Below, piece after piece: positions 1 to 8,500 of a stretch of 23,859 nucleotides of DNA. Numbering within the stretch: position 1 is the stretch's first letter; every line of letters begins with the position of its first letter. The DNA is taken from contig JACQRZ010000041.1 in the NCBI GenBank assembly GCA_016206235.1, forward strand, positions 1 through 23,859, in the 5' to 3' direction. The DNA comes from Candidatus Uhrbacteria bacterium (GTDB lineage: Bacteria; Patescibacteriota; Patescibacteriia; JACQRZ01). The notes beneath the pieces are model-generated. The model had not been told where the DNA came from. It made no database searches and saw only the letters and a program-made list of their open reading frames with translations. A program made the position numbers and the translations under genes.

Positions 1-35
1 ACAAGCTACAAGCTACAAGCTACAAGCTGAAAGCT
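1..35. repeat. Heptanucleotide tandem repeat upstream of corA
   Basis: Four exact head-to-tail copies of ACAAGCT (1-28) are followed by a diverged copy, GAAAGCT (29-35). The array ends 7 bases before the corA start codon and fills the position where a ribosome binding site would be. No Shine-Dalgarno sequence is visible. The array may extend beyond the left edge of the window. The CTACAAG phase of the unit recurs at the 3' end of mutY. Confidence 0.9.
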
Positions 36-42
36 AGCCTAT

Positions 43-963
43 ATGCTCACCATTTACTACAAAAACATCAAAGAAAACACCTTGCGTGTTCTTGAAGAGT
101 TCAAGGTGGGCTCATGGATTCATGTTGAAAGCCCGTCGGAGGCAGAAATCAAAGAAATAACCACGCGCTACAACCTTGACGAAGGGATCCTTCGTGATGC
201 TACTGATTTTTATGAAGTGCCACGTATTGAGGTTGAGCAAACAGTAACGTATATCTTCACGCGATACCCCATTAGCAAAAATGACCGTATTTTTACCGCA
301 CCTCTTCTCATTATTGTCGCGGAAGATTTTTTCATGACTATTACGCAACGGCGTTTTAATCTGATCGATCGGTTTACCGCCGGAGAGATCGATTTTTTTA
401 CAACACAAAAAACAAAGCTCTTTCTACAGCTTTTTTTTCAAATCTACACGAGTTATAATCAGTTTCTTTCAAATATCAGTCGCGATATTCGTCGTACGCG
501 CGTGCAAGTAGAAAACATCAACAATAAAGACATCGTGCAGTTTATTGTTTTTGAGGAGGTGTTGAACGACTTTCTTTCCGCACTTATTCCAACACGAGCC
601 AGTTTGCGCAACTTACTTTCAGGAAAATTTTTAAAACTCTATAAGGATGACGAGGATTTGGTTGAAGACCTCTTTTTGAATAAAGGACAGTTGATTGAGA
701 TGTGTACTGCCAATCTCCGAACGATTGTGAACATTCGTGAGGCGTATTCGGCAATCATGACGCATGATTTGAATAAGGTCATTAAACTGCTCACTGCCCT
801 TACCATTATCTTTTCCGTGCCGACTATGGTTGCAAGTCTCTATGGCATGAACGTGATATTGCCATTTTCTCAGTCCCCATTTGCATTTGTTGGTGTTGTC
901 ATTTTTATTATCCTCATCTCTGTTGCCCTTGTAGGTGTGTTTATCAAAAACAAGTGGCTCTAA
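43..963 (+). CDS. corA: CorA-family magnesium/divalent cation transporter
   Basis: This is a 306-aa inner-membrane channel that in the family imports Mg2+ (sometimes Co2+ or Ni2+) as a homopentamer. An N-terminal cytoplasmic alpha/beta and long-helix region (about 1-245) precedes two C-terminal membrane helices (about 247-267 and 281-301). The signature tripeptide Gly-Met-Asn is at 268-270, in the context LYGMN, directly after the first helix, as in all CorA proteins. The loop after it reads VILPF and not the usual MPE-type segment, so the external mouth of the pore is divergent. The length is close to typical CorA (about 310-320 aa). The ATG at 43 follows a heptamer repeat and has no Shine-Dalgarno sequence. 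The downstream gene has its own promoter, so corA is probably the end of its own unit. The family call is firm; the exact substrate is inferred. Confidence 0.93.
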   Translation: MLTIYYKNIKENTLRVLEEFKVGSWIHVESPSEAEIKEITTRYNLDEGILRDATDFYEVPRIEVEQTVTYIFTRYPISKNDRIFTAPLLIIVAEDFFMTITQRRFNLIDRFTAGEIDFFTTQKTKLFLQLFFQIYTSYNQFLSNISRDIRRTRVQVENINNKDIVQFIVFEEVLNDFLSALIPTRASLRNLLSGKFLKLYKDDEDLVEDLFLNKGQLIEMCTANLRTIVNIREAYSAIMTHDLNKVIKLLTALTIIFSVPTMVASLYGMNVILPFSQSPFAFVGVVIFIILISVALVGVFIKNKWL

Positions 964-967
964 TACA

Positions 968-996
968 TTGCTGATTTTTTCCATTTTTTCTATACT
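968..996 (+). promoter_or_regulatory. Sigma70-type promoter giving a nearly leaderless transcript
   Basis: A -35 box TTGCTG (968-973) is separated by exactly 17 bases from a -10 box TATACT (991-996). The expected start site is near 1003, two or three bases before the ATG at 1006. The DUF192 mRNA is therefore predicted to be leaderless. Confidence 0.7.
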
Positions 997-1005
997 ATAA
1001 AGTGT

Positions 1006-1575
1006 ATGCTCGTAAACCTATCAGCACAGAGAAAAAGTATTTTCTCGATTCTCTTTTTTATTGTGTGTCTTCTCGTTCTTATCTTTGGAGGCTATTTTTT
1101 GGTGCAAGGATTTTTAAAAAAAGCACCCGTCCCATCCCAGCAGCCTTTCGTCTCTAGTCAAAGCGCCTCAATTCAAAGCGTCAAGGAATCTACAGAAGAC
1201 TTTGTACCGTTGGCAATCCGCGACGGAGCGCTCTTGGTTGAAGTGGTAACAACCGAAAGCGAACTTGCACGAGGCCTTTCTGGAAGACCGTCATTACCTC
1301 AGGATCGTGGCATGCTTTTTGATCTTGGCGAGGAGCGGACACCAAGTTTTTGGATGAAAGACATGAGTTTCCCGCTTGATATTATATGGATCAATAATGC
1401 ATTTGTTGTTACGGATCTAGCCAAAAACGTCTCGCCCGCAAGTTTTCCCAACATGTTTTCTCCCGCCCAGCCAGTGCGATACGTACTTGAAACGAATGCT
1501 GGCTTTGTAGACACTTTTGGCATATCCATAGGAGATCGTGTTGTTGCTCCGACAATTGAAAAAAAGCCAGAATGA
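1006..1575 (+). CDS. Membrane-anchored DUF192 (COG1430) family protein
   Basis: The 189-aa protein has an N-terminal membrane anchor (about 13-35), a short Ser/Pro/Gln-rich spacer, and a DUF192 domain (about 73-181) facing outward. Family hallmarks are visible: ARGLSGR followed by LP..RGMLF (88-105), the FWMKDMSFPLDIIWI block (115-129), YVLETNAG (159-166) and a closing GD pair (176-177). The biochemical role of DUF192 is not established; many members are exported. The start is the ATG a few bases behind a good promoter, with no room for a Shine-Dalgarno sequence. The last codons overlap the mutY start as ATGA (1572-1575), so translation of the two is probably coupled. The pairing of an exported protein with a DNA repair enzyme has no obvious functional logic and may only reflect compact gene packing. 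Confidence 0.88.
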   Translation: MLVNLSAQRKSIFSILFFIVCLLVLIFGGYFLVQGFLKKAPVPSQQPFVSSQSASIQSVKESTEDFVPLAIRDGALLVEVVTTESELARGLSGRPSLPQDRGMLFDLGEERTPSFWMKDMSFPLDIIWINNAFVVTDLAKNVSPASFPNMFSPAQPVRYVLETNAGFVDTFGISIGDRVVAPTIEKKPE

Positions 1576-2432
1576 GCATACGGCAATTTCAGTCTATTAT
1601 TTTGAACTGGTATACAAAAAATGGGCGCCACGCATTACCCTGGAGAAAAACGCGCAATTCCTATCGTATTCTCGTCTCTGAGATCATGCTCCAGCAGACA
1701 CAGGTCGATCGAGTTATAAGGAAATATAAAGAATTTTTACGAGCGTTTCCTACGCCAAAAGCACTTGCAACTGCTTCCGTACAAGATCTCCTGAAGGTGT
1801 GGAAAGGTCTTGGATATAATCGTCGTGCGCTCAATCTTCAGCGGGCTGCTCAGAAAATAGTACACGATTTTAAGGGCGTATTTCCAAAAAGTATTGCAGA
1901 TATTGAATCCTTGCCAGGAGTTGGCCCCTATACGGCACGGGCTGTAAGCGCCTTTGCTTTTAACGCGCCCGTTGCTTTTATCGAGACAAACATCCGTCGA
2001 ATCTTCATTCATTTCTTTTTTGGCAACAAGAAGACTGTTTCTGATGTCGATATTCTACCCATGGTCCAAAAAGCCCTCTGGGAAAAAGATCCGCATCAAT
2101 GGTATAGCGCGCTCATGGACTATGGCGCTTTAGCCATGAAAGACATTAATAATCCCAATCGAAAAAGTCGCCATTATACTCGCCAATCGCGTTTTGAAGG
2201 CTCTCGACGCTATGCCCGTGCAAAAATGCTCGATTATATTATGACTCGCAAAAGCGCAAATCTTGTCCTTTTGCATGAGTATTCTTTGAACGATAGTTTT
2301 TTGGAGAAATATCGATCAAAAGAAAGTATTCGAGGGATACTTTCTGACCTTGCACGAGAGGGATTTATCGAGATTGAAGACAGAAAAAAGACCAACACTA
2401 CAAACTACAAGTTAAAAGCTACAAGTTCATAA
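1572..2432 (+). CDS. mutY: MutY-type A/G-specific adenine glycosylase lacking the Fe-S cluster
   Basis: This 286-aa HhH-GPD glycosylase is expected to remove adenine mispaired with 8-oxoguanine. Visible parts are the SEIMLQQTQV helix (36-45) with Glu37, at the same number as catalytic Glu37 of E. coli MutY; the helix-hairpin-helix LPGVGPYTA (114-122); and FIETNIRR (136-143), where E. coli has the catalytic Asp138 and this protein has Glu138. The region that normally holds four Cys ligands (after MDYGA, 182-186) contains no cysteine and reads NPNRKSRHYTRQSRFEGS instead. The C-terminal Nudix-like 8-oxoG recognition domain is also missing: about 70 residues follow, resembling a small winged-helix segment. 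The start overlaps the DUF192 gene by ATGA. The final ~13 codons are made of heptamer repeats. Family membership is firm. Activity and substrate are inferred, because two defining MutY features are altered; a related HhH-GPD glycosylase specificity is possible. Confidence 0.88.
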   Translation: MSIRQFQSIILNWYTKNGRHALPWRKTRNSYRILVSEIMLQQTQVDRVIRKYKEFLRAFPTPKALATASVQDLLKVWKGLGYNRRALNLQRAAQKIVHDFKGVFPKSIADIESLPGVGPYTARAVSAFAFNAPVAFIETNIRRIFIHFFFGNKKTVSDVDILPMVQKALWEKDPHQWYSALMDYGALAMKDINNPNRKSRHYTRQSRFEGSRRYARAKMLDYIMTRKSANLVLLHEYSLNDSFLEKYRSKESIRGILSDLAREGFIEIEDRKKTNTTNYKLKATSS

Positions 2433-2439
2433 GTTATAC
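2391..2439. repeat. Heptamer-periodic repeat running through the mutY stop codon
   Basis: Successive 7-base units of the type CTACAAA, CTACAAG, TTAAAAG and CTACAAG run from about 2391 to 2439. The array encodes the last residues of MutY (TNTTNYKLKATSS) and includes its TAA stop at 2430-2432. The CTACAAG unit is the same as in the array at 1-28, a different phase of ACAAGCT. Confidence 0.75.
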
Positions 2440-2453
2440 ACAGATATCGTCTC

Positions 2454-2479
2454 TTGACGGTATTTTTTTGTGATAAACT
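2454..2479 (+). promoter_or_regulatory. Promoter of the surface-protein operon
   Basis: A TTGACG hexamer lies at 2454-2459. An extended -10, TG-A-TAAACT, lies at 2471-2479. The spacing between the two boxes is only 14 bases, so the extended -10 may be the main determinant, possibly with CTCTTG (2451-2456, spacing 17) as the -35. The expected start site is near 2485-2487, at the ATG of a short leader ORF. Confidence 0.5.
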
Positions 2480-2485
2480 AAGGGC

Positions 2486-2542
2486 ATGCGGAAAAAATTT
2501 TTTCCACGTATTTTAATTCATACATACGGTGAAGACGTGTAA
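2486..2542 (+). CDS. Possible 18-aa leader ORF (uORF) of the surface-protein operon
   Basis: ATG at 2486 opens an 18-codon frame, MRKKFFPRILIHTYGEDV, ending in TAA at 2540-2542. It starts about six bases after the proposed -10 box, so it would be translated from a leaderless mRNA. Its stop codon lies inside the loop of the hairpin at 2530-2549, which is followed by a T-rich stretch and then the giant gene. This geometry resembles a translation-controlled attenuator, but no run of regulatory codons is obvious. It could also be a chance ORF between a promoter and a terminator. Confidence 0.35.
   Translation: MRKKFFPRILIHTYGEDV
2490..2505. other. 16-bp perfect palindrome
   Basis: GGAAAAAATTTTTTCC is a perfect inverted repeat just downstream of the predicted start site of the surface-protein operon, inside the possible leader ORF. 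It could be a repressor operator, a bent A/T tract, or a small hairpin in the 5' leader. No regulator can be assigned. Confidence 0.5.
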
Positions 2543-2560
2543 GTCTTCATTTTTATTTAT
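2530..2560 (+). terminator. Hairpin with T-rich tail (terminator or attenuator)
   Basis: TGAAGAC (2530-2536) pairs with GTCTTCA (2543-2549) across a 6-base loop containing the uORF stop codon. The stem is followed by TTTTTATTTAT (2550-2560). It may end transcripts coming from mutY, which has no other terminator, or attenuate the surface-protein operon. The stem is only 7 bp, so termination may be partial. Confidence 0.5.
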
Positions 2561-2569
2561 ACGTTATCT

Positions 2570-5500
2570 ATGTATACACCTCAGACTCGTTTTTTTCGAT
2601 CATTTCAAAGGGGTATCTCGTACCTTACCATCGCCTCAATGACCTTGTGGTCTCTCGGGCCTAGGGCGCTTGATGCGGCTATTGTTAGTATAAATATAAC
2701 TACAGGAAATGCGGCTGTCACGCTGGGCGCTTCAAGTGGGCAAGCGGTTGCATTTTCGATTGATATGCAGCCAAATGCAGGGGAAAACATCTCACAGATC
2801 ATCCTTCATATTGACGGATGGAACGGATTCACTCCTGCCGATCTTGCGCCACTTGCAGCAAACTCTGCCACTTCGGGCATTGCTTTATACCAGGATAATA
2901 AGGCGGCTGGAACCGTCAATTCCTTTGATGCGCAGGATACCCTTGTTCCGCTGGTTGCACCCCCGTCCATTAACGATTCTAACGACCGATTTATCAAGCT
3001 TACCCCAACGGCATCTGCGCCTTCTTCAGATACATCCGCGACGTTAAATGCTGGTGATATTCTTTTTACAGACTATCGCGTGAACGGTCTGACAACCTAC
3101 GACTGGCACATGGTTACGATCGGCAATAGCGGAGCTGGTGGCATTGCAAGTAATGACCTACGTTTGGACAATGAGGGGAGCAAACCAGTATTTTCCACTT
3201 CACAGGTTTCCATTTTCCAACCAGCTGCAACAGGCTTATTTACGCTCAATGGCGCTAGTAGCACAACGCAATTTTCTTCAAACAATTCAAATCTGCTCGC
3301 GGGCGATGTCGTGCTGGTCAAACGGACGGGTGCGGGCACGGCGCCGCTCTTTGAAATTGCACTTGAAAATGCCGCAGCAAACAGCACACTTGAAACACTT
3401 TTTAGTTCGCGATATTTCGGAGCAAACGGGACAAATGTGCGTATGAGTAAAATTTCTACCCAATCGACAAGCGTCATGACCATTCCAGCGCATGGCAATA
3501 TTACATTTGTCGGTGCGTACAATAATCCTCAGGTTGGTGATTTTGTGGCATACGCGACTACAGGACCAAGTGGAGACAATGGAAGCGGTAGTGGCAATTC
3601 AGCAACCAAACTAGGAATTGTTACCAATGCGACCCTTGCAGCAGGAGTTTTTGCAGTTGACGGTGTTCCACTTAAGCCTGGACAAATCTATCGCATCAGT
3701 AAAGTAAATGCGTTTAATCCTTCCGTTGTATTACGGACATCAACGAATGGGCTCATCGATATTGGCAGTGTTATGTATGGTCTCACCACCACCGTTCCTT
3801 TATGGTATATGGTAACAGCTGACGGTCCGAGCGGCATGACGAGTTCGCAGCTGCTTTTCAATGGCGCAGGATCTGCTCCGGTATTCGGCCAGCCGTCGCC
3901 ATCTGGCATAACAATAGCCTCGTGCCCAAACGAAACTTCTACGGGTTGTACAAATGCCGTGCAGCCGCTTCATAGCGTGCATTATGTTGCGCTTCATCCA
4001 GCAAATCCGGTTTCGCTTGCAGCTAACGGCGTTGACGTTTTTGTCGTGATTCGCACCTCGGCAAATCCAGGCCATAACCACAAATTTGCACTGACTTTAC
4101 CAGCTGGAACTGGTTTTGGACTAGTGTATCCAATAGGTTTGGGACTTGTCTTTGGTGTTCAATTGTCGCCTCAATTCGCTGACGTTGGTTTCCAGGACAA
4201 TACGTATACTCCCGTGTACACTATTAATAATCCGACCTTTACTCTTGTTGGTGGCGGTCCGGGAAATGGGCAAAATTTTGTTCCCGATCAGGCCATTATT
4301 GATATTATGGGCTCTGTTCCTATCAATGCAGGTACTGTGACAACAGCAAACGTTTCGCTTTTGGCATGTACTGGAACGAGTGACGCCAACTCATGTCCCG
4401 GCACCACAGGCGCAAACCTTTGTACGTCAGTTGCTCTCAACGGTGGAACCCAAATTGTCTGTAACCACGATCCATTACCAGCAAATACCACGTACCGATT
4501 CCGTATTGGCACTGGCGTTCAGTCAAATGTCGGTAACGTTCCGCTCGCTGCTCAAGTTGACCGTATATTTAGAACAGGTAGCGTGATAGCAAGTGCCAAT
4601 ACTACTCCTCCGCAAGTGATGTCAACAGTACCATTCGCTGGTTCAGATTTCCCTGCAAGCGGCAACCTTGTCGTCGGCTTCTCTATGGGTCCTGATGGGA
4701 ATATGAACTTCAACACCGGCGCGGGTGGTTCAGCACAAGCCGGAGATCTTAATTTCTGCCAAAGTAATACGTGTGCTCTAAGTCTCAAAAAAATTGAAAA
4801 TTTTGTACCGACAACCGAAGTGTGTACAACTGGCGTAACGTGTGTCTTTAGTTGGGATGCTCCTTCACGTCAACTAACCATTAATCCAGCAGCAAATCTT
4901 GATGTAGCATCGGATGGAGCGTCGGCGGTTGAGTATGATCTTTGTGTTCGAGGTGCGCCAGATGCTAAAGCTGTAAAAAATAGCGCAAATCAATCATTAC
5001 CTGGTGATCGATGTACTCGATTTCGTACTGTGGCAGCTGATACAACTGCCCCTGCACTGGCAGCAGCAAATGCAACAACACCTCTCAACGCGGCTACAAA
5101 TGTTTCCCCATTCTCAAGTGAATTAATCGTTCGGTTTTCAGAAAGATTAAATCCGGGAACTGTCTCTTTGAATACTGTTCGTTTGTGCCAAGACTCTACA
5201 GCAGGTACAGCCGGGTGTGAAGCAGGCGATACGCGACTCACAAACGCCACGAAATTTGCATTCCGATATGATCATTTCGACAATTCAGCTCGTTTGAGTC
5301 CTATTGCACAAGACTCATTGGCAGCAACTACCAAGTATTGTTTTGAAGTTGTTGGAGGCGCTGGTGGCGTAAAGGATGTTTCTGGCAATGCATTTGCAGC
5401 TACCACCTCTGCAAATTGTTTCACCACAGGTGCTGCAGCAGATCCAGTGGCCGGTGCTCCAAAAGTACAATTTGCTGATGCAGACAACTTTAAATTGGTT

Positions 5501-8500
5501 GTCAAATTCAGCGAACCAATGCGACCTGGAGATCTTATCGCTGGAGGCAATGTAAATACAACCAATGTCGCGCTTGAGTGTCCAACTGGAGTTGTAGTGT
5601 CGCTCAACGGCAAGCCAGCACAATATCGTGCCGCAAACAACGAGCTTGAAATTCAAAACTTGGGGCTTCCGGTCGATCAGACGTGTAAAGCCACTATTAC
5701 ATCAGCAAGTGATTTAGCAGGAAATGCTATTGACACCTCAAGTAGTAATAATATTGCCAATTTTAAGGTTTTGAACGCAGCAACGACTGGCGGATTTCTT
5801 GGTGGAGGAGGAATTGCAAGCAACGATTTCTTTGGCGGTATGGGAGGACAAACAGCGGCAAGCTTCTGGGAAAAACCAATGCGCATTCAGCCTCGAGCTG
5901 CTGCAACAAACAAATCAACAAGCGTTGAGGTAGAGTTTCCTGCGCCAGGCGCTCTGCCAATTGGTTCAACTATCCTTCTTACGTTTCCGTCTGGTTTTAC
6001 TATGAGCAATGGTGACGGCAATGCACGGCTTGTTCCTACTGCGCAGTCATCTATGAATGCGGATTTAAACGGACAACAGGAGACAGGAGTAGTAACAGCA
6101 ACAGCAGCCACCGACACTACTGGAAAAACAGTTACGATTACCACAGGAGGTGCAGCTATTGCCAGTGGTTCGATGATTCGTTTTGAACTCGACCGCATTA
6201 CCTCGCCAACAACGGCAGCAGAGAACTTGCGCATTACAGCAGTTGTCAAAGATAACACGAGCGTGAAAATCGGACAGACAATTAATCCAGCTCCATTTAA
6301 CATCCAACAAGGTGGCGCGTTGTCTATTTCAGGAAAGGTTTGTAAGGGTTCACTATCTGGTGGTACGTGTGGTGGCGGAGATACGGCTATTGCAAATGTA
6401 AAAGTTGTATGCAGTCAAATGGGAGGATTTATGGTTGGTGCTACGGCAGCCGCATTCATGGGCAACCAGGAAGCTTCTACCGATGTGAATGGCGCGTGGA
6501 GTATTACAGGTTTGACCGCGGGTGAGTACAGTTGTTTCCTGCCGCCAGATCCAACACGGCTTGTAGATACTGGTGGTGCTCCACCTATGCAAAAGATAAC
6601 CCTTGCTTCTGCGAACAAGACCGGTGTCGAATTCAAGTATAAAGATATGGCAGCCGCAGGCGACTCAAGAACATTGACCGTGACGATTAGCGGTGGGCCG
6701 GCAAATGAGATAGTTGATGTGTTCTGCCACGCAGGTACCACAGACTCCCAATTCTCAGCGCCAACTATGAAAGCAGTAACATTGAATGGTACTGGTGGAG
6801 GAACGGCAACGCTCAGATTACAGCAAGACAAAAAATATGAATGCGGTGTTGGACCACATATTGCATTTGAGCAGTTTGGCAACGGTGCGCCACCACCACC
6901 ACCAACCTTTACGTTCATGCCCCCTAAGCATCAGACGGTTACGATGAGTGCAAACCAGGCACTGACCTTTGCGATACAGACATCAAACAGAACCATTACC
7001 GGAACCGTGGTTGATGGGTCAGCAAACGGTATCGCCAATGTGTATGTGCATGCGTTCCCCGTAGGCTGTTTTGCAAGCGATGGAACAGCTACTGATTGTC
7101 AGGGCGCTTTTGCCAAAACAAGATCAGACGGAACTTTTACATTGAATGTCATCAATGGCACCTACGAAGTACGTGCAGATGGCCCAGGACTTCCTCCGTC
7201 GAGCAGCGAAACCGCCAACGTAAAAGGCGCGAATGTGGCTGGGCTCACACTCAAGATGGTCAAGTCTTCAACAACTATTTCGGGTGCCGTAAAAGATGAG
7301 TCTGGCAATGGTATTCGATACGCTCATGTCAAAGCAGAGAAGAGGACTATTACCAGCGGTACTGATGCATGTGATTTCCAGAATTCTACGAGGTCAGCAG
7401 GAGGTTTTGCAGATACACCAACAGATTCAAGCGGTAATTTCACGCTCTATGTATCGAACGGTACTTGGTGCGTACGTGCTTTCGCGCCAGCGTACGGTGA
7501 AGTAGGAACGAAGACAATAACAGTATCAGGATCATCGCTCACAGGACAACATATAGCAGCAACGGCCGCAGATTTTGGCACTATTTCAGGAACAGTGACA
7601 AAATCTGGATCAAATGTTTCAGGAGCATTTGTGAACTGCCAAGGATCAACCGGTGGAAATAACGCTCAGACAGGCGCCGACGGAACGTATTCGATAAAAG
7701 TAAAGTTGGCATCGAGCGGTTCAACGACATTGACGTGTGATGGATATGCTCCAGGAGTCGGGTCTCTTGGGCGCTCAACGATTACCTTTGGGCCAGGAGA
7801 AACAACGAAGACAAAGAATTTCACCCAGGCAGGAGAATCGGCAACCATAACTATTACCGCAACAGGGCTTACCGAAGGATTCTGCGATGCAAGCGATGCA
7901 AATGGTTTTGGGTCTGGCGCTCCCATTCAGACCGGATCAGCAGTTCTCAAGTCGCCAGCTGGCTCTTATACCGTTCGATGTGGCAGTCATAAGACAGGAC
8001 CGCTTACATTGAGCTCGTCAGCCGTTACGCTTGCAGCCAATGGTACCGCATCGCTTACGGCCACTGTACCAACACTTCGCAGCGTTACAGGTCGTGTTAC
8101 CGATGGAACATCAAATGTTGAAGGCGCAACAGTCACCTTCACCGATCGCACTGCTGGGGCATCATTTACCGTGCCAACAGGAAATCAGGCAGGAACAAAT
8201 ACTAATTTGTCAGGATCAAACATTCCAGAGGGAACCTATAACGTAAAAGCGACAAAGAAGGGGTATGAACCAGCAACAACGACTGCAACAGTCTCAGGTG
8301 GCAACCTTACCCTTTCTGCGCCAATTGCAATGGCTCCAACATCTGGGGCTTCAGGTGAAAATGTAACGATTCTCGTTCAGGCATCGGGTAGCGCGTATGC
8401 CGGTGAAGCTAAAGTTATTGCAACAAATGGAACAAAGACCATCGTTGCCGAAACAGATTCAACAACCGGTAATGCATCACTCGATCTGCCAAATGGCACG

